This document shows, in pieces, positions 11,777-23,062 of a stretch of DNA of 64,000 nucleotides. Source of the stretch: Cunninghamia lanceolata (Eukaryota > Streptophyta > Pinopsida > Cupressales > Cupressaceae); assembly GCA_027924645.1 (NCBI GenBank), contig BSBN01000233.1, positions 5,722,501-5,786,500 of the forward strand. The letters are read 5' to 3'. The position numbers were made by a program, and so were the translations under genes. The notes below the pieces were generated by a model. That model ran no database searches. It was not told the origin of the DNA and saw only the letters and a program-made list of their open reading frames with translations. Position 1 is the stretch's first letter. Every line of letters begins with the position of its first letter.

Positions 11777-13165
11777 CTAGGTATAGAATTTGCAGAGGTG
11801 CATGTCGTTGATCGAGTCATCGAATAGCTCACCCTCTAACTTTGCCAACTGATATGCCCCTAATCCATATGCTTCTACAATTACATAAGGCCCAAGCCAG
11901 TTGGGTTTGAACTTGCCTTTCTTTTCTCTGTCTTGTTGGTTGTGAGGATTCTCCTTAAGAATGAGATATCCAACCTTAAAGATTCTTGGGAGAACTTTGT
12001 GGTTATAGCTTCTTGACATCATTTGTTGATATGCTTTGAGATGATCAAAGGCTTTCTATCGCCTCTCTTCCAGCAACTCTAGTTCTTGCAACCTAGAGAC
12101 TCTGTATTCTTCATCTGATATGAGACCTTTTAATGACACCCTGAGAGATGGTAATTCAACCTCAATGGGGAGGATAGCTTCTGAGCCATAGACAAGCGCA
12201 TAGGGTGTAGCACCTGTGGGAGTGCGTATACTGGTTCTATAGGCCCATAGAGCGGGATTGAGTTGGATATGCCAATCACAGCCAGCATTGTTGACTGTCT
12301 TCTTAAGAATTTTCAAGATGGTTTTATGCTTCAGCCGGACCGTTGCCTTGGGGGTAGTAGGGTGAGGAAAAATAGTGTTGGATTTTGAAGCGGTCACAAA
12401 GTTCTTGGACATCCTAGTTTTTGAAGGGTCTTCCATTGTCTGTGATAATGGATGAGGGAATTCCATATCTACAGATGATGTAATTCAAGATGAATGAGGA
12501 GATTTTCTTACTTGTGATGGTGGTGAGGGGAATGACTTCAATCCACTTCGTAAAATACTCAGTGGTAGTTATGATGAATTTGTGGCCATTGGATGAGGGT
12601 GGATGGATCTTTCCCACAAGGTCAAGTGCCCATTGGCTGAAGGGCTAAGGTGTCGTTAAAGGTCTCAACTCTTGAGCCAGTGCATGTATCAGGTTCCCAT
12701 GTATTTGACACTGCTTGCATTTCTTGACAAACTGATATGAATCCATTTCCATGTTTGTCCAGTAATAACCCAAATGCATGAGTTCTTGGCTAAGGAAGGA
12801 CCACTAGAGTGTGCTCCGCAGATCCTCTCATGTACGTCTTGCAAGGTGGTTATGGATTCTTCTCGTTCTAAACAATGGAGTAAAGTACCATCTAGACCAC
12901 GTCGGTATAGGGTGTCAGCGATGATGGTGTAGCGAGAGGTATGGCATATAAAAGTTTGTTGTTGGTTAGAAGATAGGTTAGGTGGGAAGATGTTGTCCTT
13001 GAGGTAAGTGTAAATCTTACCATACCAAGGTGAATCAGATCCAAATAGAAGGCATATGGAATGGGTCTCACGAAGATCATAAGCTGGTTGCCAGATAGTT
13101 TCCACTAAGAACTTGTACCGTGACTCATTTTCAGGTATCTCGAGGAGAGAGACAATGGTTGCCAT
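11777..13165 (-). pseudogene. Tat integrase, frame-broken
   Basis: Three minus-strand pieces form a Ty3/gypsy integrase. The N-terminal zinc-binding region lies at about 12690-12860 and is damaged by frameshifts. The catalytic core (12414-12617) has the TEYFTKWIEVIPL and ITDNGRPF stretches of retroviral-type integrases. It is followed after a stop by the third catalytic region and the APA-type segment with ALWAYRTSIRTPTGATPYALVYG (12056-12466, in pieces). The C-terminal domain is at 11777-12022, where LGPYVIVEAYGLGAYQLAKL matches the GPY/F motif. Integrase would insert the cDNA; this copy cannot encode a continuous enzyme. Confidence 0.85.
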
Positions 13166-13282
13166 GGCATCTGCTGCTTTGTTCTTGATCCTAGGTATCT
13201 ATTCGAAAGAGATGATTTCAAAGTGTTCTTTGAAGTCATCGATCATCTGCTTGTATGGGACAAGATTTTCATCTTTAGTTTG

Positions 13283-14016
13283 TTAATCATCGTTGACTTG
13301 ATTGATTACAAGTTGAGAATCACCATAGACATGTAGCTCTTGGATTTTCCACTCAGTTGTCATCTTGAGACCAATTACTAAGGCTTCATATTCTGCTATG
13401 TTATTGGTGCATGGGAATAACAAACGGTAAGACTTTGGAATTGTGTCGCCATGAGGAGTCACAAACAAGATTCCTGCCCCTGATCCATGATTTGTGTAGG
13501 ACCCATCGAAGTAAAGTTTCTAGGAATACGTTGATATGTTGAATAGGGATTCATCTAGAAACTCAAATTGCATCGGTGTGGTGTCCTGTAATGGTGCATC
13601 CGCTAGTTGATCAGCAATGATCTATCCCTTGATAGCTTTTCTGTCTACATACTCAATGTCATATTCTCTTAAGAGCATTACCCATTTAGCTAGGCGACCC
13701 GTGAGAGCTGCTTTGCTTAGTAGGTACTTCAGTGGATCTATTTTTGCAATGAGTTTAACTAGATGTGCAAACATATAATGTTAGAGTTTTTAGAAGCAAA
13801 AACTACCGCAAAACATGATCTTTTTATCTGTGAGTATTGCAATTCGTAGCCCACTAATGTTCGACTGATGTAGTAGACGACTCTTTCTTTATTCTCATAA
13901 TCTTGTTGTGCTAGAAGAGCCCCAAGAGCTGTAGGTGTAGCAGGTATGTAGAGTATCAATGGTTTCCCTTGGATAGGAGGCATGAGAATGGGTGGATTCA
14001 TAAGATATTCTTTCAT
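13283..14016 (-). pseudogene. Tat tandem RNase H domains, broken
   Basis: The RT-linked RNase H lies at 13759-14016 (LYIPATPTALGALLAQ, then VVYYISRTL). A second, plant-type RNase H lies at 13283-13468 (NNIAEYEALVIGLKM and LHVYGDSQLVINQV). Both active-site neighbourhoods are recognisable, but stops and shifts separate them. A second RNase H between the RT module and integrase is established as diagnostic of the Tat lineage, and it is the main reason for that assignment. Confidence 0.8.
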
Positions 14017-14142
14017 CTTGTTGAATGCCTCTTCACACCTTTCATCCCATTTGAATGGAATGTTCTTGTGCAGGAGATGACTGAATGGTTGGCACTTGTC
14101 TGCTAGCTGTGATATGAATCTACGAATTGCTTGTAGCTTGCC

Positions 14143-14911
14143 CTATAGCGATCTTAATTGAGAAAGAGTCTTGGGTGGTGGCATGTCCATGATAGCCTTG
14201 ACTTTGGTAGGGTCCACCTCTATTCCATTTGCCGACACGATGAAGCCTAGTAGCTTGCCTAAAGTGACTCTGAACACACATTTCTTTGGGTTCAACTTGA
14301 CTTGGAATTGGTCTAATCTCTGAAAGACTTTTTCTAATATATCCAGGTGTGATTCCCTTGTGAGCGACTTTGCTAGGATATCATTGACATAGTCCTCCAT
14401 TGTTACATGCATCATATCATGGAATATAGCCATCATAGCATGTTGATATGTGGGTCCTACATCTTTTTAGCCCAAATGGCATGACATTCTAGCAGAAAGT
14501 GGCCCATGGAAAAGTAAAAGTTGTCTTGCGTTGGTCTTCTAGTGCTATCTTGATCTGATTATAACCCAAGAATCTATCCATGAGAGACAACATGGTATGC
14601 CCTACGGTTAAGTTGACTATGATATCTATATTTGGCAATGGAAAGTCATCCTTGCGGCATGCTTTGTTTAGATCTCTAAAATCATTGCATAGTCTGATGC
14701 GGCCATCAGGTTTGGATATTGGTATAATGTTGGATATCCATTTCGGGCAGTCTATAGCTCTGATGAACCCTACATCTAGTAATTTCTTGAGTTCTTCTTT
14801 GACCAATAGCATTATATATGGATGCATCTTTCTAAGCTTCTGCTTCACTAGTTTTACTCCTGGATCTAATGGAAGATGATGTAGAATCAAGTTTGGGTCA
14901 TGACCTGGCAT
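14143..14911 (-). pseudogene. Tat reverse transcriptase, broken, catalytic Asp changed
   Basis: Finger and palm motifs are visible in 14489-14911: VKEELKKLLDVGFIR, WISNIIPISKPDGRIRLCNDFRDLN and PLPNIDIIV. After a frameshift the palm continues in 14143-14436, where the YVDD box reads YVND. The change is GAT to AAT (C to T on the plus strand at a former CpG), removing one catalytic aspartate. The thumb segment with KKCVFRV and LGFIVSANGIEVDPTKV follows. The enzyme would copy element RNA into DNA but must be inactive here. Confidence 0.85.
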
Positions 14912-15016
14912 GTCTGCATATGACCAAGCGAAGCTGCCTCTCTTTTTCTTGAAGAATGGTACAAACCTAGTCTTTTCTGGTGGTGTAAGAGATTTAGCAA
15001 AGTGGCTGATCTTAGG

Positions 15017-16017
15017 CTATTCCTTTGTACCAATATTAACAGGCTCTGTCGGTTCCACAACAATTTGGGACTTTTCCTGGTGCATGTCTATGGGGAGAGT
15101 GTCAAGCCTTCCATCGTCAGGTGCCACAATTGGGTTTTCACCATCGGATGCATCCTTTCTTTTTACTATTTTGGGATCTGACACTTCCACAAAGTAGTTT
15201 TCACTGTCAGATCCAGTTTTTACCTTGATGTTTTTGCGACTAGAAGGCTTGGCACCCTCTCCAAAGTAAGCCATGGTATTAAGTTCAATAGAGAAACTAG
15301 CTTTATGATCTCCTTTGGGTGGGTGGTCCCTACGTTCCATATAGTCAATGTAAGCATCGTCATTTTGGAACATATCTAATTGGCGAGTTCCTCACAGATC
15401 CCAGTCAATAAGCTCAGGATGCACGAGGGGGAGGTAGTCAGAGGATAGACTTGATTCATTGATAGTGTGAATGGAAATGTTAGGAGCATTGGTAGGGGTG
15501 GTGCTCGGGATGGTAATTTCCTCCAAGTTGTTTATTGCAATGGAACTTGAACCTTCCTCAAAAGCCATAATCTCAGAGATGGGCAAATCATACTCTAGTG
15601 GTTTGTTCAGTAGCGTTTGTCCCTCACGGTAGGGGCTAAAAGTTTGGATGGTATCGACCTCTTTGTCATCATAGGAATGCTCTATTAGCTCATCCCACTC
15701 ATATTCATTAGAATCCATGTCGATGTCCTCTTGGAGTGTTTAGATCATTTCTACAAGATAAGCATTTTCTCTAGCTTTGCCCTTGCCTTTGTATCCTAGG
15801 CCACTTGTATTTCTAGCCGATGAGGATGAAGAAGGTTGAATAGGTTCAATGATTCCTTCTTTTCTAAGGCCAATGGGGCCTTGTCCTTCATATCCCATTC
15901 TATGTAGGATAGTCTCGCCTCACCCATAGAGTTATGTTGGGAGTCTAGGCAGATCTTGCAGTGTGTTCTCTTCTTCAGTATAAATCCATAATAGGATATC
16001 TCTCTCCTTTGTCTCAT
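15017..16017 (-). pseudogene. Tat polyprotein linker between protease and RT
   Basis: Three acidic minus-strand open stretches (15796-16017, 15392-15718, 15017-15373) lie between the protease end (16235) and RT (14911). They show no catalytic motif and are rich in Asp, Glu and Ser. This long low-complexity spacer is typical of Tat-group polyproteins. Stops separate the pieces. Confidence 0.5.
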
Positions 16018-16234
16018 CAGATAAGGTCCCCAATTTTACAAAGGGAGCTATGGGAGCTATAGGAGGAGCAGATGGCTTTGGAAAATGTTTGGGTTAGCCA
16101 AAAGATCTAGGAGACAAAGGCATCTTGGCAAGATTGAGGTTGTGCTCAATGGAGTATTCCCCCACTCCACTTTCTTTTATGGTAATTTTCTACTCTTTAG
16201 GCCTTGATGAGTAGGCTTCAGTGGTATGATCATG

Positions 16235-17575
16235 CTATGGGATAGGGGATATATATGCTCTGTTATTTGGTATGATGCACTCAGGTTTTGCAAGGATAGA
16301 GTTGCAATGTTGATAGGGGTCAGGGTCACCTTGAATGGTGACTTGCTTGTCATTGTGCAGTAATTTTATGCATTGGTGATAAGTAGACGGAACAGCCTTC
16401 ATGGCGTGAATCCATGATCTCCCTAGAAGAATATTATAAGCGAGCTCCCTATCCAGGACTTGACACATAACATATTTTATTATTGGTCCCACTTGTATGG
16501 GTAGGACTACTGTTCCCTTTGTGGTTCTTTCTTCCTCATCATATGCTTTGATGGTAATTTTCCTCCTTGGATCAACTGCATTTTCAGAGAACCCCAATGC
16601 AAGGACCAACTTTAATGTGCAAATATCTAAATTGGCACCCCCATCAATGAGAACCCTCTTGATGTGGTGCTTATGGATGAAGGCGACGATATGTAGAGGG
16701 GTGTTATGGGGTTGAGACATAGAGAGGTCATCTTGCTCGGTGAATGATATGGTGTTGGAGGAGGTTAGATTACCTACCATGATCTGAAACTTCTCTTGGG
16801 CCAAATTATTGGGGACAGTGGTTTCCACTAAGGCTTTCTCAAGGATCTCCTTGTGGGAAGGAGATAGACGCAACAACTCCAAGATAGAAATGTGGGCCGG
16901 AGTTGTTTGTAGTTGGTTGATGACACTATACTGATGGAAGTTGGATTGAGAAGGTGACGACCTTGGAAGGGCAGTATTGAGCTTAACTTTACCACTGTGG
17001 GTAATTATACTACAACCAATTCTGTGAGGTCCTGACTGTTGGTTGGGCATGATGACATTGATTTGCGGGACATGCTCGGAAATGCAATTTATGGTATAGT
17101 CAAATGGCACACTTGCATAGTTGGCATTACTAGTCCTATTCTGGTTTGGCCTATTGCGATTGTTGTTATTGCCATTGTTGTTGTTGTTGTTGTTGCTGTG
17201 GTTGTTATTGTTATTGTACGATCTATCAAGATTGAGAAGCGGATCCCTGTAGGCCACATGTGTCTCATTGGAGGTATTTTGTTGGGTTCCTCCTTGATTT
17301 TGATCAAGCACATCTTGGATAACATTTTTGAGATGGATACAATTGTTGGTTGTATGCCCCCTTCCCCTATGATATTCACAATAGTTCGTGTCCTTCCAAT
17401 AGGGAGGTTTGACTATAGGCTCATAATCACTTGTTGGCGGTAGCAAAATTTCATTGTTAGCCAATAATTTTCTTAATGCAGACTCTTGAGACACCCAATG
17501 GTGTGAACTTTCACCTTGGATTTGAACTGAACCATGGTCTTGGCTCTCGAGAGAATGGTTTGTTGGGCGTAACAT
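16235..17575 (-). pseudogene. Tat Gag C-terminus and aspartic protease (446 codons open)
   Basis: This is the longest uninterrupted piece of the Tat polyprotein. Residues about 65-90 hold a variant zinc knuckle, CEYHRGRGHTTNNC (C-x2-H-x4-H-x4-C). Residues about 115-145 form an Asn-rich run from ATT/GTT-type trinucleotide repeats (17150-17220). Residues about 310-400 form a retropepsin-like domain with VLIDGGANLDIC as the active-site loop and ILLGRSWIHAMKAVPS near its end. Protease would release Gag and Pol. The ATG at 17575 is unlikely to be the original start, because Gag continues upstream in another frame. Confidence 0.8.
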
Positions 17576-18686
17576 TGTTTGTTTCTCCTTTGAGAGTGAA
17601 TATGGGTTGTTGCTTGGGAGCTACCATCTTGGCATCCACTACCCCATCATTAACAACATTCTTATTCTTGGTCCAAAACTTCGATTTGTCCATTGTGTAA
17701 TTGGAGGTTGGTGTGTCCTTGTATAACTTGATTTCCCCCTTGGTGACCATAGCTTTTTTGATGAACAATCCCATTTCAATGACTTTTGAGAATGATGTAG
17801 GGCATTGTATCTGTATTTGATAGCTAAGGTCGGTATTGAGGTTATGGACAAACATCTCCAATAGCTACTTCTCAAGTATATCATAAGAACACTTACTTGC
17901 TAGTTGTCTCCATCATTACAGGAAGGTGGCGAATGACTCACCACTCTTTTGTTTGGTGTTGCATAGATCTAACATAGATACCTTGTGTTCAATGTTGTAA
18001 GAGAAGTGCATGATAGATTTGTTGACTAGTTCATCAAAAGTTTTGATTCCCAGTGGGAGGCATGAGAACCACTCCATAGCTTGTCTACCTAAAGATCTTG
18101 GGAATAGTCTCATTAATTAGGTCTCATTGTGAGCTACTTCCAAGCATGCTGCGTTGAATTCCCTAATATGATCTCTAGGGTCCCCTTTCCCTTTGTACTT
18201 GTCAAACTTAGGAACTTCCAACTGATAGAGAAATGGTTTCATGATCAAACTTTTATCAAAGGGGTATGGTGCAATATCTTCCAAGGAGTAGTTTTTGGCC
18301 TTTGTACCCATCTTGAGATTCAAGATTTGTTGCATTAGACTTTCAAGTTGTTTTCTCATTTCTTCCATAGGAGTATTTTGATCCATGGTTCACTTTCCTT
18401 TATCATTTTCGTGATCATTTTCCATGTTTTCCATGATTGAGCTTATATCAAAATCCATAGGTAGTTTAATTCCAAGACTAGAAAGATGGTAGAAATACTT
18501 ATGAGGGTTTGCATGAAGCACCTTTTCTACTAGGCGTTGGAATTTCTGATCTTGGATTCTTCCTTGATAATCTTCATGAGAGATATCTTCATCACTATCA
18601 TGAGGTGTGACGATGTGGTTGGATGAGCTGGCCATTTCAAGTTGCTTTTTGTATTGAGATCTAGTAAGAACCATGCAAGGTGACAC
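17511..18686 (-). pseudogene. Tat Gag capsid region, broken
   Basis: Successive minus-strand pieces (18390-18686, 18117-18386, 17916-18113, 17511-17861) give a Ty3/gypsy Gag of the retrotransposon gag family: YQLEVPKFDKYKGKGDPRDH, then LGRQAMEWFSCLPLGIKTFDEL, then KSGESFATFL. It would form the virus-like particle shell. Several stops, including one after the segment ending VAHNET, break the frame. The start near 18686 (or 18671) follows a long leader. Confidence 0.8.
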
Positions 18687-19139
18687 GAGATGTAGTGGAT
18701 TGGGACTAGAAATTTTGGCAAGGTGCCAACGGAGACTGTTGTGAATAGGATACCTAGGACAAGACTTGGATAAAGGACTTTCTCACTCAATGGTTTCAAG
18801 TAAGGCGGTTGATACAAAACGGTAGCCACTAGTAAGGGTACTCGATACCTATCTTATTGTGTAGGGACTAGTTGTGCAACAAACTACTAGTACAGCTCTG
18901 TGACCTACTAGGTTTACTTGAATTCACAATGATACACAAAAGATACCTATGCTGATTTGATATGGGAAACTCTAACTTTGGAGATTAGAAAGACTTGATA
19001 GAAGGTGAATGGGACGATTGATTAAAGAGAGACTTTTTGGATGAAATGGATGAAAATTGACTGTAAGGTAGGACCTGATCTCTGATCTTGGAGCTAAGCT
19101 AAAATGGGTACTCAGAACTGGTAAACTTTTTCTCTTGAA

Positions 19140-19345
19140 AATTGTGCAAGTGCTCACTGTCGTATATGCACCGAAACAGATGCACAACAGAATTTAACAA
19201 ATGCGTAGTAGGTCGCAGTATATGCGCCGAACTGGTAAAAGATGTATGCATAGCAATAGACAACAAAAGCGTAGGAAGTCTAATCAAATGCATTGTAGGT
19301 CGACATATATGCATAGGAACAGAGGACAGATGCGCCGCTCTAGTT
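19140..19345. repeat. TATGCGC-type degenerate repeats, leader copy 1
   Basis: Units such as TATATGCGCCGAACTGG, ATGCATAGCAATAGACAACA and ATATGCATAGGAACAGAGGACA repeat at 25-35 bp. Small open frames across them are repeat artefacts. The orientation is opposite to the array at 5985-6310. Confidence 0.55.
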
Positions 19346-20049
19346 TTCTTCAGTGTTTTTGCAATTTTTGGAACTTTTTTGATGTTTTTGGTACTTTGGT
19401 TGTAAAAAAAAGGTCTTCTTGATTTGATTTTCTGAATTAGTGGCATGAAAACACAGCAAACACAAAGAATTTTTATGGTTTTTCTAAACTTTTTTAGTGG
19501 TTTTTCTGACCTTATTTTGGACTAAAAGGAATAAAAGCAAGTACAAAATCTTAGGCTAGAAATGGATTACGAGGGTTTTTGGCCACTAGAACAAGAGGTG
19601 TTTAATGCAGGAAATCGTTCAAGTGGTTACACATGCAACAGCACTACTCTCCATTATGGAGTCTCCCAGCCTCAAAGGGTTGCGCCTTAGAGGGTTTTGG
19701 GGGAGGTTGGCCGTCGGTGTAACATAGCAGTACTTGTTGCAGGAAGTTTTCACCTCAAGCACATTTATTTTTAGTGGATTGGTAGGGCTTGGTTTTTAGC
19801 CTGTTTCCACTCAGGGTCGTTCCTACTTGGATAGGCGTGCATCCAAAGCCAGGCCCCTCTAAAGGCTAAACAATTGGAATAACAAGTCTGGCATTCTGGT
19901 CACCCAGTAAAGGGGAGAGCATAAGCCTGTTGTCATTCGATAAGCATGGAAGACACTGATTATTCCAACCTAGTTAAAAGTAGAAAAACTAAATGGGTTA
20001 ATCTACTTGGGCAAGCACAAAACTTTGAAGTGATTTAGCAAGATAGAAA

Positions 20050-20310
20050 TGGTTCCATTTTTAACCTAGAAAGCAATGATGAGTTCAGTTTTGAATCCAT
20101 GTAGCATGAATAGTTAACTTTGAAATGTTGGTCAATTGAGATAGGAGTGGTTCAGTTTTTTAACCCAAAAAGTAATGATGAGTTCAATTTTTAATCCACG
20201 TAGCATGAATAGTTAACTTTGAAATGTTGGTCAATCAAGATAGCAGTGGTTCAGTTTTAACCCCGAAAGTAATGATGAGTTTAGTTTTATACCAGATAGC
20301 AATAACTTTG
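20050..20310. repeat. Leader direct repeat, about 80-bp unit, three imperfect copies
   Basis: Copies start near 20050, 20150 and 20240 and share GGTTC(A/C)(G/A)TTTT, AAGTAATGATGAGTT and GTAGCATGAATAGTTAAC words. They are ordinary leader repeats of this element, with no coding potential. Confidence 0.55.
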
Positions 20311-20559
20311 AAAAGATAGCAATGTTGTAATGCAAGATAGCAAATGATCTAGTTACCTCTTTCCTAATTAAAAGCTATGTGAGATTTTGCATGAGTATCT
20401 ATTTTACTATCCTTTTAGAAAGTGTAGTGTAAGCTATAAAAAATGCAACTTTATGAAACTAAACCTGAACCTATCCTGCAAAAGAGCTCTAGAAAATACC
20501 TACAAAGATGTCAGCATTAGCAAAATCTTCTTAGAAAAACCCTAAAATCATTGCCTACT

Positions 20560-20870
20560 ATAGAAGCGCCACTTCAATGACTAAATGCGCAGAAATAGTC
20601 AATAGAAGTGCAGTAACACATATGTGCCATAACAGAGGTTAAAAGCGTAGCAAGAAAGAGTATATGCACAATAAGAACATATGCGCTGGAATAGAGTTTA
20701 AAAGCATAGAAAGAATGAACATATGCACAATAAGAACATATGCACTGAAACAGAGGACAAAAGTGTTGGAATAATGTTTAAAAGTGCAGTAAGGTCACAA
20801 GCACTGGAACAGAGGACAGAAGCATCGTGGAATTATTTAAATGCGTTGGATTAGCCTATACGATGTCTGT
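20560..20870. repeat. TATGCGC-type degenerate repeats, leader copy 2
   Basis: Ten or so imperfect units of the form AGAACATATGCGCTGGAATAG (with GCAC, GCAT and GTGC variants) have a spacing of about 25-35 bp. They lie close to the PBS in the leader. See the inverted counterpart at 5985-6310. Confidence 0.6.
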
Positions 20871-20920
20871 ATGGAACCTGTCTTCAAAAAAGCTCAGATT
20901 TTGATGAGATAAAGGGGCAG

Positions 20921-20939
20921 GGCCCCACAGTAGGTGCCA
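20921..20939 (-). promoter_or_regulatory. Tat primer-binding site
   Basis: Read on the minus strand, TGGCACCTACTGTGGGGCC begins four bases inside the LTR end. It resembles the TGGCGCCxACxGTGGGGC type of PBS of plant gypsy elements, with a few changes. The tRNA donor was not determined. Confidence 0.65.
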
Positions 20940-20943
20940 AAAA

Positions 20944-21941
20944 TGTTAGGGTAAAATAGGATCAATAATGAATATGCAACAAACAACATCAAATACCCAT
21001 AACTCAATAGAATAGTGAAACTAAGAAGATTGAATGAAATGAAGCAATGAATAACATAATGCAAACCTTCCTTGAATCTAAACTTCTATTGTTGCCTATC
21101 AAGATTGTCCTCATTTTGTATGAAGTAGGTCCTCAGAGAGTGCACTCCTTTGTTGTGTTCAAGGATGGCTATGGTGATAAATGTGCAATGAGGATGAGCT
21201 CCAAAGCAAATGGTGATCTCAAGCTAATGAATGGTAAAGGGTGCCAAAGGCGCGTTGGTAAATTCCTGCAGAGTAACAATACAAATAACCTAGATGAATA
21301 GAATGGAGGAATAAGGTTCCATTTATAGACTTGGGAGAATGAAGATCAATGGTTGAGAATGGTTGAGGAATGTGCAACAAATAGAAAGAGGACAAATGTC
21401 CCACCTCCATCATGTAACAGGGTAGTTAACAAAATTGATTGAAGAGTTAAGTAGAATGGATTAAGGAATTGACATAATTGATTGATCAGTTACCTGAATA
21501 GATTGAGGAGCTGACAGAATTGATTGATTAGTTAACAATTTTGATTGATGAGTTAAGTAGAATGGACTGAGGAGAAATAGGAAATGTGGGTGAGAGAATA
21601 TTAGGTAATTAAATATTTGAAATATTTAATTACATGTGCAACATGGTGAGGTGGAAGAAGTGAGGTGGAAAGATGAGGCAGATTGGTGAGGTGGATTTAT
21701 GGAATTAGGACTTAGGATAGAGGAATTTGGATTAATTAAATAATGCAGGATTATTTAATTATGTGAGACATTAGAAGACTTTAGGGAATTTAATTTAATA
21801 AATTGATTTTATTTAATTATGGGATAATGAACCAATCAAATAAACTTAAAATAATTATTTAATTGATAGAAGAAAATAAGAAGGGAATAAATATTAAGAA
21901 TATTTATTTAGAATGAATCGTGTCATTTTTAGGCGTATACA
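20944..21941 (-). repeat. Tat element LTR (5' LTR in element sense)
   Basis: This 998-bp partner of 4418-5442 starts TGTTAGGGTAAAATAGG and ends TTTTTAGGCGTATACA on the plus strand, followed by the duplication ACTAA. It lacks two short stretches found in the other LTR near 4635-4655 and 4840-4865 and has an extra piece near 21675-21690. Confidence 0.9.
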
Positions 21942-21946
21942 ACTAA

Positions 21947-23044
21947 CTGTTACGGTTAGTGTCTGATGCTGGTGGTTAGGGCTCGCCTGATCACATGGAA
22001 GTATGTTATCCTCCAGCAGTTAGTGTCTAAATTTGGGTTGGCAGTTAATATGAGTAGAGCCCTTGGTCATCCATATGACCATGGCCACCATCGGTGCAAA
22101 AAAGGAAGGTGGGGGCTGGCAACGCTAGCCCCTGGTCACAAACGTGACTGTGCCTCACTCTTACTCGTTGGGGCTTAGAGCCTGACCACCAACTAGAAAA
22201 CCTATTGTTAGGGTTAGATTGGAAAAGAGGTAGTGACCATAACCACCAGAGGTGACAGAGTGATAGGTCGATGGTGATGGATGTACGATGGATGGAGTCT
22301 AAGGATCTTACAATGCCCAACGGAAATAGGTTAGGGTTAAGCCCATTGTAAATGGTGATTGACAGAGCGATGATAGATGATATGGTGAGCGAAGCTAGGG
22401 TTTTGGCTGGGTAGCAAGTACTGAAGGCGGGTGGTGATGGAGTCCTACAAAGTGTCAAGGGTCTTTATAGTGGCAGAAACAGGTATGGTTGCCACTACCA
22501 AGAGTGACTATGGCTTTTTTTAGCAATGATTGTTGGTGGAGGTTAGTGTTGCGATGGTGGGTAGAGATGGTTTCGAAGAGTGGGGGATACATGTAGTTCA
22601 CCACCAATGGTAGCGACCACAAAATCAGTGTGTGATGCAAGAAAAACCCTAGGTGGTGCAAGGGTTTAGACTAGGGCTCACAAAAATTAGGGTTTATAGC
22701 AGAGATAAAAAACACAGTCGACATCAGCAGTGCATAAACTTGACCCCTCTGCCATGTAAAACATAGAACCTGCAAAACAAGACAAAAACCACACCTACAA
22801 AATAGTCATTGACTAGAGTCAGCATCCACATGGGGTCCACAGATCCATATAGATCCATACTATACGGATCTGTAGGCCTTAAAAAATTTCAAAAAATTAC
22901 AAAAATTTTCTGAAGGCCAAATAAGGCAAATTTACTATCAATTTGTGTAGAAAGGGCCTCCTAGACTCAATGGTGAGGTCCATTTGAGCTTGGGAGGTTA
23001 CTTGCAAAATTTTCCTCTCAAAAGTTGCCAAAAACTGATCTATT
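21947..23044 (-). other. Leader of outer gypsy element (OUT), proximal part
   Basis: This is 1.1 kb between the PBS of OUT and the Tat insertion. No protein is recognised: the minus-strand open frames at 22045-22458 and 22455-22661 have no domain and look like chance. It continues at 4412-2941 once the nested Tat element is removed. Confidence 0.5.
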
Positions 23045-23060
23045 CACGTCGGGTTCACCA
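23045..23060 (-). promoter_or_regulatory. Primer-binding site of OUT
   Basis: On the minus strand TGGTGAACCCGACGTG follows the LTR end CA after two T bases. The same TGGTGAACCC core marks the PBS of three other gypsy-type elements here (28576, 62177, 58100 minus). Confidence 0.65.
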
Positions 23061-23062
23061 AA

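Larger units (their letters stand above)
18690..20920 (-). other. Tat leader (untranslated)
   Basis: This is 2.2 kb between the PBS and gag without a recognisable protein. It contains two arrays of TATGCGC-type units (19140-19345, 20560-20870) and three 70-90-bp units around 20050-20300, each with a TTTTAACCC...AGTAATGATGAGTT phrase and a GTAGCATGAATAGTTAACTTTGAAATG phrase in the first two. Phrases around 19570 are shared with the leader of OUT near 3290. Confidence 0.6.
4418..21941 (-). mobile_element. Ty3/gypsy Tat-lineage LTR retrotransposon, full length, decayed
   Basis: The element is 17.5 kb and bounded by direct LTRs (4418-5442 and 20944-21941) that end in TG...CA. A perfect 5-bp duplication ACTAA lies at 4413-4417 and 21942-21946. 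In element (minus) sense the order is LTR, PBS, long leader, gag, protease, RT, RNase H, second RNase H, integrase, long 3' region, PPT, LTR. Two RNase H domains and a long 3' region carrying an antisense gene are known hallmarks of the Tat/Ogre group. All coding parts carry stops and frameshifts, so the copy is not autonomous now. The LTRs differ by several indels and substitutions, so the insertion is not recent. It sits in the internal region of another gypsy element and itself hosts a solo LTR at 6564-7802. Confidence 0.9.

Noticed and set aside
17039..17443. Plus-strand Val/Ile-rich open frame with membrane-like stretch
   Set aside because: It is the antisense of the Asn-rich run in Tat Gag.
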